A DNA stretch of 10,092 nt from Pseudobdellovibrionaceae bacterium (GCA_913776405.1 CAJYOV010000050.1:1-10092), one strand, 5' to 3'. Numbered from the stretch's first letter, positions 1-6,692 are shown. Notes: generated from the sequence alone by a model not told the origin. A program made the numbers and translations.

Positions 1-66
1 CGGCGCGTCAAACACCCCCGCCATTTGAAGCGGCAGCAATAGCACGGATCGCAACGCAGAGCAGTT

Positions 67-148
67 CAAAAAGGAGCCTGGCACCTTCCCGTGGCACCTT
101 CCCGGGAGGCCCGACGCGAACGGTTGCAAAAAGGAATCTGGTACCTTC
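67..148. repeat. Degenerate short repeat pair (AAAAAGGA..CTGG.ACCTTC)
   Basis: Two 22-bp copies start at 67 and 127, exactly 60 bp apart, and differ at three positions (76/136, 77/137, 82/142). Each contains an imperfect inverted core: GGAGCCTGGCACC in the first copy and GGAATCTGGTACC in the second. A 12-bp piece, TGGCACCTTCCC, also occurs twice at 13-bp spacing (79-90 and 92-103). The A-tract, GG..CC core and T-rich end recall interspersed palindromic (REP-like) elements, but no transposase is visible here. They lie upstream of thyA and outside any convincing gene. Confidence 0.5.
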
Positions 149-242
149 TGGACTTGCACTACGGGTGGTGGTCTTTGATAGAGTTGGGGCTAAATATGGC
201 GCTGGACCTTGTGCCGGATTTTCATCACACCCTGGAGTTACC

Positions 243-1037
243 ATGAAGCAATACCATGATTTGCTTGAGCTTATCTTGAACACTGGCGCGGAAAAGGGTG
301 ACCGCACAGGAACTGGCACATTGAGTGTGTTTGGTCACCAGAGCCGCTTCGATTTATCGAAGGGCTTTCCACTTCTGACGACTAAGAAACTGCATGTGCG
401 TTCGATTTTTCACGAGCTTCTTTGGTTCCTGAAAGGCGATACGAACATCAAGTATCTGACGGATAACAAGGTCACCATCTGGGATGAATGGGCAGATGAA
501 AACGGTGACCTCGGCCCGGTTTACGGTAAGCAGTGGCGCTCTTGGGAAACGACCGACGGCCAGACGATCGACCAGATCGCGCAAGTCGTTGAGCAGATTA
601 AAACGAATCCGAATTCGCGTCGCTTGATGGTCATCGCTTACAACCCAGGCGATGTAAGCAAGATGGCGTTGCCTCCCTGCCACGCCTTTTTCCAATTTTA
701 CGTCGCGAACGGAAAGCTCTCGCTTCAGCTCTATCAACGTTCGGCGGATGTTTTCTTGGGTGTTCCGTTCAACATCGCAAGCTACGCGCTTCTGCTCATG
801 ATGGTCGCGCAAGTAACGGGCCTCGAAGCGGGCGAATTCATTCACACACTGGGTGATGCGCATCTCTACTCGAATCACCTTGAGCAAGCGCGCCTTCAGC
901 TCTCGCGCGAAGAGCGTCCGCTTCCAAAATTGAAATTGAATCCTGACGTGAAGAATCTTTTCGACTTCAAGTACGAGGACATCACGCTTGAAGGTTACGA
1001 TCCACATCCAGCAATCAAGGCGGAAGTTGCCGTATGA
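243..1037 (+). CDS. thyA: Thymidylate synthase ThyA
   Basis: Makes dTMP from dUMP using 5,10-methylenetetrahydrofolate, in the cytoplasm, and yields dihydrofolate. The 264-residue product has the same length as E. coli ThyA and aligns by eye without gaps. Visible motifs are DRTGTGT near residue 21, [33 protein letters not shown], and the active-site PCHAFFQF with the nucleophile Cys146. The [19 protein letters not shown] segment and the C-terminal GYDPHP are also present. The ATG at 243 is preferred to an in-frame start 78 bases upstream, because GGAG (234-237) lies five bases before it and the protein then starts MKQY as in E. coli. The stop overlaps the folA start (ATGA), so the two are probably translated in a coupled way. 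The enzyme oxidises the folate cofactor that FolA regenerates. Confidence 0.97.
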   Translation: MKQYHDLLELILNTGAEKGDRTGTGTLSVFGHQSRFDLSKGFPLLTTKKLHVRSIFHELLWFLKGDTNIKYLTDNKVTIWDEWADENGDLGPVYGKQWRSWETTDGQTIDQIAQVVEQIKTNPNSRRLMVIAYNPGDVSKMALPPCHAFFQFYVANGKLSLQLYQRSADVFLGVPFNIASYALLLMMVAQVTGLEAGEFIHTLGDAHLYSNHLEQARLQLSREERPLPKLKLNPDVKNLFDFKYEDITLEGYDPHPAIKAEVAV

Positions 1038-1531
1038 TTCTCTCTGCAATTGCCGCGATGGCAGCTAACCGCGTGATCGGTGTCAATGGCGACCTTCCAT
1101 GGAAGATCCCTGAAGACATGAAGTTCTTCCGCGACAAAACATCGGGCCACATCATGATCATGGGTCGTAAAACCTTCGACTCATTTGGCGGGAAGCCACT
1201 TCCGAATCGATTGAACATCGTCATCACTCGCAGCAGTGATTATGATCCAGAGGGCGCGCACGTGGTTGGTACGATTGAAGAGGCGATCGACTTCGCGCGC
1301 GATCAAGTCGACAGCGGTGCGTGGCCAGAAGAAGTCTTCATTATCGGAGGCGGCGAAATCTATAAGCAGATGTTGCCCGCAACCGACCGAATCTATCTGA
1401 CTGAAATTCACGAAGAAGTCGCTGGCGACACCAAGTTCCCCGAATTTGACGAAGACGACTTCGAAGAAGTCGAACGCCACCCACGCCAAAAGCCTGTCCG
1501 CTTCGACTTCGTCACCTACGAACGCCGATAA
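1034..1531 (+). CDS. folA: Dihydrofolate reductase FolA
   Basis: NADPH-dependent reduction of dihydrofolate to tetrahydrofolate in the cytoplasm, needed to recycle the product of ThyA. The product is 165 residues, typical for a chromosomal bacterial DHFR. Motifs include the N-terminal strand with [12 protein letters not shown] (residues 12-23) and the catalytic acid Asp28 in IPEDMKFF, which corresponds to E. coli Asp27. Also present are MGRKTF (43-48), the NADPH-binding IIGGGEIY (103-110), Thr123 in YLTE, and GDTKFPEF. The start lies inside the thyA stop region, a four-base overlap (ATGA at 1034-1037), so there is one transcription unit. The C-terminal part is rich in acidic residues. Nothing suggests truncation or transfer. 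Confidence 0.96.
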   Translation: MILSAIAAMAANRVIGVNGDLPWKIPEDMKFFRDKTSGHIMIMGRKTFDSFGGKPLPNRLNIVITRSSDYDPEGAHVVGTIEEAIDFARDQVDSGAWPEEVFIIGGGEIYKQMLPATDRIYLTEIHEEVAGDTKFPEFDEDDFEEVERHPRQKPVRFDFVTYERR

Positions 1532-1536
1532 GTATC

Positions 1537-1554
1537 TGCGGGCTTCGGCCCGCA
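1537..1554. terminator. UUCG-capped hairpin between convergent genes
   Basis: A perfect 7-bp stem (TGCGGGC/GCCCGCA) closes a TTCG tetraloop, starting six bases after the folA stop and 26 bases before the end of the convergent minus-strand gene. It is very stable, but no T-tract follows on either strand. It may be a weak or bidirectional terminator, or a 3'-end stabilising structure. Confidence 0.45.
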
Positions 1555-1579
1555 AGCTCTCCACTCAACAAGGTCAGTG

Positions 1580-2746
1580 TTACTTGCCCAATGTATCGAG
1601 CGCGAGCTTTAAGTAAGTCTTGTTGAGGGATTTTACGGCTTCGCGGAATTGGTCTGGGTTCTTTTGAATTTCTGCAAGTAGCTTTTGGCCCGAAGCTTGG
1701 CTGCCGTGCGCCTGGCCGAGCTTGCTTGCGACATACAACGAGTAGTCAGCGAGCAGCTGTTTGTTCGCAGGGTTTTTCATGTTGTACGGAATGTCGAACA
1801 GCGCCACTTTTTTATCGCGAAGCCAGAAGAGCTTTTTCTTTGAGCCCGCTTCGATCAAACGGTAGTTATCATCTTGAACGCCAGCCCAGAAGACTGAACG
1901 TACAACAGGCGCAAGCTGGAGCGGCGGCGCTTGCGACGCAAACTTCTCCATAGACGTTGGCATATAACCTTTAAGTTCATAGATTTTCTGAACGCCGTCC
2001 GGGCGCTCCGTATAAACCCAAATGCGTTCCGCCTCAGCAGAACCGCCGCGCTCTTTCGGGCGAGTCGCGAGATCCAAGACTTTTTCATTCGGGAAAAGCG
2101 CTGCTACTTCAGACCGCGAGAGGCTACCTGAGTAAGCTTCGAGTTCGCCTTCTTTGAGTTTGAAAGCAGCCTTCTTCGTTTTGCGATCGACGTATTCATG
2201 CTCAAGGCGATCGTACATCGCAATTGGCATCGCGAGTGCGTCCTTGACGATCTGAGGTGCGGCGACTTCGCGGCCTTGGAGCCCCTCAACGTAAGCTTCA
2301 AGGAGCGCAAGAATCTTTACGTCTTTATCGATCGCTTTCACTGTCACGACGAAGCGAGCGAAGTCGTACGCAAATGAACCAATACCTGCGTCGTCAAAAT
2401 CGATGTTCACTTCGCGCATGGCGCGAACTCCGTCCTTCCCCGCTAGCGGGAGAACGGAAAAATTGCCCACATGCGGATCGCCGGCAACAACACCTTTGAA
2501 GCCCGCATAAGCTCGCAAACCCGAATTTTCCTTCGAGCTTGCGACGTAGTTCCAATAGTGAGCAGCGTTACTGCGAATCAACTGCGAAACGTTTTTTGAA
2601 CCGTCGACTTGGCCGAACTCCGCTTCTTCGCTCGTTGTTGTCGAGCCGAACGCCTGTGCGCAGACCGACTGAGCGAAAGCCATATTGAGGCCCATCGCAA
2701 CGGGAAGAACGAAACCTGCCAATGTTAGGGCCGAAACGCATTTCAT
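1580..2746 (-). CDS. Exported DUF2252-family kinase-fold protein
   Basis: A 388-residue protein with an apparent signal peptide: a short basic start, a hydrophobic stretch over residues 5-24 and a likely cleavage after AFA (25), so probably periplasmic. DUF2252 hallmarks are GDPHVGNF (89-96), like the catalytic-loop HxxN of aminoglycoside phosphotransferases, and IDFDDAG (115-121), like the metal-binding Asp segment. YDFAR (127-131) follows. Further on there is a glycine-containing turn (RGGSAEAER, about 233-241), a strand with a Lys (YELKG, 256-260) that could play the ATP-binding-lobe lysine, and LGQAH (343-347). Catalytic-loop motifs precede the possible N-lobe elements, which suggests a circularly permuted kinase fold. 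The substrate is unknown. It lies 60 bp downstream of another exported kinase-like gene and probably shares its operon. No strong Shine-Dalgarno is seen. The family call is from motif memory; activity is inference. Confidence 0.8.
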   Translation of the reverse strand: MKCVSALTLAGFVLPVAMGLNMAFAQSVCAQAFGSTTTSEEAEFGQVDGSKNVSQLIRSNAAHYWNYVASSKENSGLRAYAGFKGVVAGDPHVGNFSVLPLAGKDGVRAMREVNIDFDDAGIGSFAYDFARFVVTVKAIDKDVKILALLEAYVEGLQGREVAAPQIVKDALAMPIAMYDRLEHEYVDRKTKKAAFKLKEGELEAYSGSLSRSEVAALFPNEKVLDLATRPKERGGSAEAERIWVYTERPDGVQKIYELKGYMPTSMEKFASQAPPLQLAPVVRSVFWAGVQDDNYRLIEAGSKKKLFWLRDKKVALFDIPYNMKNPANKQLLADYSLYVASKLGQAHGSQASGQKLLAEIQKNPDQFREAVKSLNKTYLKLALDTLGK

Positions 2747-2791
2747 GAAGCCACTCGCAGTTTAAAAATCAAAACTTCGACAACCAGTCGT

Positions 2792-2814
2792 CTTACAACT
2801 TACGGCTTACAACT
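2792..2814. repeat. 9-bp direct repeat at a gene end
   Basis: CTTACAACT occurs at 2792-2800 and 2806-2814, a 14-base period. The second copy covers the stop codon of the upstream minus-strand gene. It looks like a small tandem duplication in the 60-bp gap between the two minus-strand genes. No clear terminator or promoter was found in this gap, which favours co-transcription. Confidence 0.4.
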
Positions 2815-4177
2815 CACAGTTCTGTTGAACTTGGCGGCCCGAGAAGTGCGCTCCCAAATCAAGATCCAACTTCAACTGACCCGAGCGGCAACGAGACTGA
2901 AGAATCTTCGTCGCCTCAGCGATCAAACCGCGCACGCCTGGAGCCTTCGAAGTTCCCGACCAGTCTACCGAAGTCATCATCATGCCTTGTTTGAAAGCCT
3001 GTTGAATTTCTGGTGTATCCGCCGTCGCATTCAACTGGAGAAGGCGCTTGTACGTAACTGGGTCCATGTGCGAAACGCGAGACAAGAGGCCTTCATCGCG
3101 AGCAACGTTCGTTTTTGTAACACCGCAGTCATTATCACGCATGAGCATCGCTTTTACTTCAACCGCGCGCTTAGCCGCGACATCCGCCGCCGACATGTCT
3201 TTCACGAGTTGCAGTTGGCCGTTCTCGAGGTACGCCCAGCGAAGCGCGTAGTCGACGTTACCGAAGCGGTCTTGTTGCTTCATGATGTGATCAAGCACGA
3301 TCATGTCGCTTGCATCTTTCATCTGAAGGATCGCTTGAACGTTGTCCTTCGACCATTGAGTCGGAACAAGTGATGAAACAGGCGAAGCGCTCTTCACTTT
3401 CTGGAAGATCGGGTTCCGATCGCGGAACGCTGCTCCACGCGATTCGCCAGCTTTTGCCGGCTTCGAGAACATTTCGCCGTAGAAGTCTTTGTCGTTAATC
3501 GAACGCTCTTTCACCATGCGGATCATAGCGCCGTAAGATTGATCGATATTGTCCGTGAAAATTTGGTCTTTGAACTTCGCGAAGAGCGAGCCGCGGTTTA
3601 AGAAGTTTACGACGGACGACCACGTCTTATAAATGATCGCGTCGCGACCTTCCGTTTTCTCTGCAATGCGGATTGCGCGGTTTGCGATGTCTTTATGGCG
3701 CTCGAGATCCATCGTGCGAAGGACCGCCACCGGAACGCGGCCGGCACCACCCAAAAGACGTGAGAGATGGTAATAGCCGATGATTGACGGCGTGTAGCTA
3801 CAACTGACGCTGAGCTTATACTTCGCGATCTTTTTGCCGGCGTCGCAGTTGTTATTCATCTCGACCGACTGAGCGGTCATTCCAGCTGGAATCGAGTACC
3901 AATCGACACCCGGGTTGGTGCTATAGACCTTCGGGCACGTCGCCGCGTTTACGCCTGGCTGCATCGAGCAGAGGTCATTCTCGAGAGCGAAGTCGTCAGA
4001 CGTATAAGTGCCGCCGGAGAGGTGAGTTGGAATCACACAGAGTTCTGGAGCTCCGTTACGAGTTGGAATTTGAACGACCTTTTCGCCCCTTTGAACTGAA
4101 GGCGAAAGCGTTGCCGACGCCGGCATCGCCGAAAGGACCGTCGCAAAAGCGAGGAAAGACTGAGTGACCTTCTTCAT
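2807..4177 (-). CDS. Exported Cys-rich HipA/FAM20C-like kinase-fold protein
   Basis: A 456-residue protein. The ATG at 4177 is chosen because GGAG lies six bases upstream (plus-strand CTCC at 4184-4187) and the product then starts with a textbook signal peptide: MKK, a hydrophobic core, then PASA-TLS. An in-frame TTG four codons earlier would lack this site. YYHLSRLLG followed by RVPVAVLR (135-154) resembles the helix and VPP segment of HipA and PI3/4K- or FAM20C-type atypical kinases. DHIMKQQDRFGN (296-307) fits their D-x6-DR-x-x-N catalytic loop, and LMRDNDCGV (345-353) could hold the metal-binding Asp. The usual N-lobe Glu is not evident. Eight cysteines (47, 70, 81, 111, 126, 351, 430, 454), the last almost at the C-terminus, suggest disulfides and an oxidising compartment. 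It is the first gene of a probable two-gene operon with the DUF2252-like protein. Kinase activity is inferred; substrate unknown. Confidence 0.65.
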   Translation of the reverse strand: MKKVTQSFLAFATVLSAMPASATLSPSVQRGEKVVQIPTRNGAPELCVIPTHLSGGTYTSDDFALENDLCSMQPGVNAATCPKVYSTNPGVDWYSIPAGMTAQSVEMNNNCDAGKKIAKYKLSVSCSYTPSIIGYYHLSRLLGGAGRVPVAVLRTMDLERHKDIANRAIRIAEKTEGRDAIIYKTWSSVVNFLNRGSLFAKFKDQIFTDNIDQSYGAMIRMVKERSINDKDFYGEMFSKPAKAGESRGAAFRDRNPIFQKVKSASPVSSLVPTQWSKDNVQAILQMKDASDMIVLDHIMKQQDRFGNVDYALRWAYLENGQLQLVKDMSAADVAAKRAVEVKAMLMRDNDCGVTKTNVARDEGLLSRVSHMDPVTYKRLLQLNATADTPEIQQAFKQGMMMTSVDWSGTSKAPGVRGLIAEATKILQSRCRSGQLKLDLDLGAHFSGRQVQQNCEL

Positions 4178-4518
4178 TGCAAACTCCAAAACCGCAAACG
4201 AGCACTGCGGAGTTCATGGTTTAACTGGCAGACGAACCCATTACGGGTCGCAAAGCCCACACTGGGCTCAGCAATCCGCTCGCCAGAATTTCGCACCGCC
4301 AGAGGCGTTTAAAAGCATCGTGAAGAAAGGAAATGAGGGATGTGCCGACCTTTGCGCGCCCACTGTCCAAGGCCTCGACAGAAAGAAAACTTCGGTGTCA
4401 GCACCGATTTTGGCGGCACCGCAAATACCACAGATTGCGTGAGGGAAAGCGCCCAGCTTGTCTTAAGCGGTCTTAACTGCTCTAGCCAGAATGCGAGGGT
4501 CTGGGGTAGGTTGCCCGA
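4178..4518. other. Divergent intergenic region, no convincing gene
   Basis: These 341 bases separate the minus-strand kinase-like operon from the plus-strand regulator pair and should hold promoters for both. Short ORFs here lack Shine-Dalgarno sequences and protein-like composition. Small hairpins are visible: AGCCCA/TGGGCT with a 3-base loop (4254-4268), and CGGTG/CACCG with a TCAG loop followed by ATTTT (4393-4410). No motif was recognised beyond the weak promoter listed separately. Confidence 0.5.
4458..4486 (+). promoter_or_regulatory. Weak candidate housekeeping promoter for the regulator pair
   Basis: TTGTCT (4458-4463) and TCTAGC (4481-4486) are 17 bases apart, about 32 bases before the ATG of the helix-turn-helix gene. 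The -35 matches four of six consensus bases and the -10 only three. The segment also contains a short repeat, GTCTTAAG then GTCTTAAC. Confidence 0.25.
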
Positions 4519-4821
4519 ATGAGCAAAGCCCCAAAAGCCCTAAGTGCATCACCTGCCCTCGCCGCGAGCCCCGAAGTCGAAATTGAACGTCGCGTTCAAA
4601 TCGGTACCTTTTTTAGAAATGCGCGTGAACAGGCCGGCCTCACTCCAGAAGCTGTAGCGAAAGAACTCGAACTCGATTCGACCGCGATTCTTCTTGCCTA
4701 CGAGTCAGGCCGCTCATCAATGCCGGTTGACGACATCTTCGCACTCACGAATGTCTTGAACATCCCACCTGAAGATGTGATGGATTTGGTTCACGAACTT
4801 TATCTCTTCGGGGCAGATTGA
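4519..4821 (+). CDS. XRE-family helix-turn-helix regulator (100 aa)
   Basis: A small DNA-binding protein. Residues 1-25 are an Ala/Ser/Pro-rich tail. Residues 28-85 form a Cro/C1-type domain: IGTFFRNAREQAGLTPEAVAKEL is helix 1, turn and helix 2, then the recognition region around LDSTAILLAYESGRSSMPVDDIFALTNVL, and an IPPEDVMDLV end. YESGR matches the Y/W-E-x-G-x-R/S signature of this class. There is no ligand-binding or multimerisation domain beyond the HTH. A G-rich stretch GGGGTAGG (4503-4510) precedes the ATG. The next gene begins three bases after the stop, so the two regulators are almost certainly co-transcribed and may act together. Position next to the flagellin locus hints at motility control, but nothing in the sequence proves a target. 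Confidence 0.85.
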   Translation: MSKAPKALSASPALAASPEVEIERRVQIGTFFRNAREQAGLTPEAVAKELELDSTAILLAYESGRSSMPVDDIFALTNVLNIPPEDVMDLVHELYLFGAD

Positions 4822-4824
4822 TCG

Positions 4825-5499
4825 ATGATTAGTAACGACCCGATCTGGATTCTCGATTCAGATGTTTCTTGTATCGCCCTTTACCATCAAACGATTGGCC
4901 TCCAGTATCCGCTGAAGGTTTTCGCAACGTTTGAAGAGTTCGCTACCGCCTATCGCGATGCTGAACCCGGGCACCCGCGCCTCCTCATCGTCGAACCGGA
5001 AGAAAACCGCGCAGCGATCGCCAACTTCTTCTCGGCGTTTTTGAATCCGCAAACGGCGTCGCACTTCCCGCAAACGTTAGTCGTCTCTCGCCTCGATGAA
5101 ATCGATATGATGCGCTTTTACTTGCGTGTTGGCGTCCGCGACTACATCTTGAAGCCGCTTCGTCCGAATGAGCTCGTCGCGAAGATCGAGCGCGCACTTC
5201 TTCAGATCAATAACCGCTCGATCCTCATTTTCCGAAATGAACTCGACGGCCAGCAGGTCGCGAATCTCACATTCCGCGAGAACCAAATTTTAACAGTGCT
5301 TTTGAACAAGCCTTCGCGCGCGTGCCCGCGTGACACTTTGCTCGAAGCTGTTTGGAATAAGACGCTCGTGAACCGAAAGACCCTCGATGTTCACGTCTTC
5401 AATTTGCGTCGCAAGTTGAGACCGATGGGCTACGACATCCTTTGTAAAGAACAGCAGTTGATCTTGACGAAGCTAAACCCTTCGACAACGAGCAACTAG
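4825..5499 (+). CDS. OmpR-like regulator with atypical receiver (Glu for Asp)
   Basis: A 224-residue protein with a receiver-like domain (about 6-125) and an OmpR/PhoB winged helix (about 147-216). The acidic pocket is partly kept (D11, S12, D13). The phospho-acceptor position, in LLIVEP, is Glu57 instead of Asp. Ser88 sits at the switch Thr/Ser position, and Lys110 in YILKPLRPNEL is conserved. The effector domain shows LTFRENQILTVLL, RDTLLEAVW and the recognition-helix motif RKTLDVHVFNLRRKL, but the usual RGxGY wing hairpin is replaced by CKEQQLIL. It probably binds DNA without classical phosphorylation, since Glu may mimic a phosphorylated state. No histidine kinase is nearby. It follows the XRE gene by three bases, and its stop lies three bases from the end of a convergent small ORF. 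The class is confident; the phosphorylation-independent role is inference. Confidence 0.87.
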   Translation: MISNDPIWILDSDVSCIALYHQTIGLQYPLKVFATFEEFATAYRDAEPGHPRLLIVEPEENRAAIANFFSAFLNPQTASHFPQTLVVSRLDEIDMMRFYLRVGVRDYILKPLRPNELVAKIERALLQINNRSILIFRNELDGQQVANLTFRENQILTVLLNKPSRACPRDTLLEAVWNKTLVNRKTLDVHVFNLRRKLRPMGYDILCKEQQLILTKLNPSTTSN

Positions 5500-5502
5500 A
5501 AT

Positions 5503-5739
5503 TCAACGCCACTGGCGAGGCTTCTCTTTACAAACGCTGCTCGGGTGACACTTCAGTCTCACTCGACTTCCGTTGAGAAACACTCGCCCTTCATCCCGAA
5601 AAATCGAACGGTAAAGCCGAATCGAAGCGTGTTTTACGGGACCTTCGTAGCGAAACAACTCAAAATGAGAAAAAATACGTCTCAAAGCTAAAGCCTCAGA
5701 CTGAGACACCGATAGGTATGGTGTACGCAATCGAATCAT
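5503..5739 (-). CDS. Possible small protein antisense to the flagellin promoter
   Basis: A 78-codon ORF from ATG at 5739, extendable in frame to a TTG at 5796 (97 codons). Its stop is three bases from the convergent regulator's stop, the tight packing usual for real genes. The product alternates basic and hydrophobic residues: MIRLRTPYLSVSQSEALALRR, then a helix with RIFSHFELFRYEGPV, then strands HASIRLYRSIF and RVFLNGSRVRLKC. This beta-alpha-beta order faintly resembles ribosome hibernation-promoting (HPF/sigma-54 modulation) proteins, though the length is short and no signature is decisive. No Shine-Dalgarno precedes either start, and the ORF overlaps the sigma-28 promoter of the flagellin on the other strand. 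It may be spurious. Confidence 0.33.
   Translation of the reverse strand: MIRLRTPYLSVSQSEALALRRIFSHFELFRYEGPVKHASIRLYRSIFRDEGRVFLNGSRVRLKCHPSSVCKEKPRQWR
5689..5715 (+). promoter_or_regulatory. Sigma-28 (FliA) promoter of the first flagellin
   Basis: TAAA (5689-5692), then exactly 15 bases, then ACCGATAG (5708-5715). The consensus is TAAA-N15-GCCGATAA, so the -35 is perfect and the -10 matches six of eight with the CCGATA core intact. A start near 5721 would give a leader of about 85 bases. The spacer holds an 11-bp palindrome, CTCAG-A-CTGAG (5695-5705). A second inverted pair, GTCTCA (5679-5684) and TGAGAC (5702-5707), overlaps it and may be an operator. Confidence 0.75.
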
Positions 5740-5763
5740 GATGAGTCGGTTGTAGAGAAACCC

Positions 5764-5801
5764 CGAAGCACCAAGGACTGGAGCTTCGTAACTCAAGGAG
5801 G
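5764..5801 (+). promoter_or_regulatory. Flagellin leader hairpin with loop GGA next to the Shine-Dalgarno (CsrA-type site)
   Basis: CGAAGC (5764-5769) pairs with GCTTCG (5783-5788), and CCA (5771-5773) with TGG (5779-5781), separated by one A-A mismatch. The loop is AGGAC, so GGA (5775-5777) is exposed at the tip. A strong Shine-Dalgarno, AAGGAGG (5795-5801), six bases before the ATG, supplies a second GGA. CsrA/RsmA binds A(N)GGA in hairpin loops and at ribosome sites, and in Bacillus it represses flagellin translation this way with FliW as antagonist. CsrA binding here is inference. Confidence 0.5.
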
Positions 5802-5807
5802 AGTGGT

Positions 5808-6656
5808 ATGGGTCTCAGAATCAATACCAACGTTGCCTCACTTAATGCTCAACGTAACTTGATGGGCACTAAGTTTGGCTTAGATAAGAGCTTGGAGAAG
5901 TTGTCTTCAGGCTACCGCATCAACCGAGCTGGCGACGACGCGGCTGGATTGGCAATCTCGGAAAATCTCCGAGCGCAAATCCGCGGTCTCCGTCAAGCCT
6001 CACGTAACGCGCAAGACGGTATCTCGCTTGTGCAGGTCGCGGAAGGTGGTCTCAACGAGATCTCTTCGATCATGATCCGCTTACGTGAATTGGCTGTCCA
6101 AGCAGCATCAGATACGATCGGCCCTGTTGAAAGACAGTTCCTGAACGTAGAATATGATCAGCTGATTTCGGAAGTCGACCGTATCTCTGACGGTACGGAA
6201 TTCAACGGCACTCAACTTCTCTCTGGTACAGGTTCGATCTTGGATTTCCAAGTTGGAACACGTAACGATCCAAATATCGACCGTCTCTCGTTCGATGCTT
6301 CAAAAGCGGATGCGAATAGCTCGGCTCTCGGCATCAACCTGACTTCGGTAGCGGATAAGGCATCGGCACAGAACTCGCTCGCAGCTATCGACCAGGCTAT
6401 CGTGTCTGTCTCGGCGATGCGCGCAGACTTCGGTGCGATCCAGAACCGTCTCCAGTCGACAGTCGGCAACATCGCGATTTCGACAGAGAACCTCTCGGCA
6501 GCCAACTCTCGTATCCGCGATGTGGATATCGCAGAAGAGACTGCAGAGATGACGAAGAACAATATCTTGCTCCAGGCCGGTACTTCGGTCCTTGCGCAAG
6601 CGAACCAGACTAGTAACACAGCTCTCTCGCTCTTGAACAAATCATTCCAAGGTTAA
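5808..6656 (+). CDS. fliC: Flagellin (first copy)
   Basis: Filament subunit, exported by the flagellar type III system and polymerised outside the cell. The 282-residue protein has only the conserved D0/D1 core. The N-terminal part (1-140) contains INTNVASLNAQRNL, LEKLSSGYRINRAGDDAAGLAISE, QIRGLRQASRNAQDGISLVQVAEGGLNE and VQAASDT. A short linker with FNGTQLLSG and FQVGTRND follows. The C-terminal part (about 190-282) has the coiled-coil helix DFGAIQNRLQST and the export/polymerisation end SRIRDVDIAEETAEMTKNNILLQAG. No D2/D3 insertion and no cysteine is present. The ATG follows AAGGAGG by six bases. Expression is probably late, from the sigma-28 promoter, with possible CsrA control. A close paralogue lies 0.9 kb downstream; the first 18 residues differ at one position. 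Confidence 0.97.
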   Translation: MGLRINTNVASLNAQRNLMGTKFGLDKSLEKLSSGYRINRAGDDAAGLAISENLRAQIRGLRQASRNAQDGISLVQVAEGGLNEISSIMIRLRELAVQAASDTIGPVERQFLNVEYDQLISEVDRISDGTEFNGTQLLSGTGSILDFQVGTRNDPNIDRLSFDASKADANSSALGINLTSVADKASAQNSLAAIDQAIVSVSAMRADFGAIQNRLQSTVGNIAISTENLSAANSRIRDVDIAEETAEMTKNNILLQAGTSVLAQANQTSNTALSLLNKSFQG

Positions 6657-6692
6657 TGAACTCTGACCCCGAATGAAAGTATTCGTAAAACT

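Noticed and set aside
165..242. N-terminal extension of thymidylate synthase from an upstream in-frame start
   Set aside because: The extra 26 residues are not family-like; the ATG at 243 has GGAG five bases upstream and gives the exact E. coli length.
8..319. 103-codon minus-strand ORF at the window start
   Set aside because: It runs over the repeat region and the thyA start, has low-complexity composition and no ribosome site.
354..1049. Long minus-strand ORF opposite thyA
   Set aside because: It is a shadow of a highly conserved gene; the product is Arg/Leu-rich without motifs.
4178..4189. TTG start four codons before the kinase-like protein's ATG
   Set aside because: Its codons contain the Shine-Dalgarno GGAG for the ATG at 4177, which gives a classical MKK signal peptide.
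4164..4522. Two plus-strand ORFs in the divergent gap
   Set aside because: No ribosome sites, atypical composition, one overlapping the start of an oppositely oriented gene.
6212..6640. Minus-strand ORF opposite the first flagellin
   Set aside because: It is a shadow of the strongly conserved flagellin frame with no recognisable motif.
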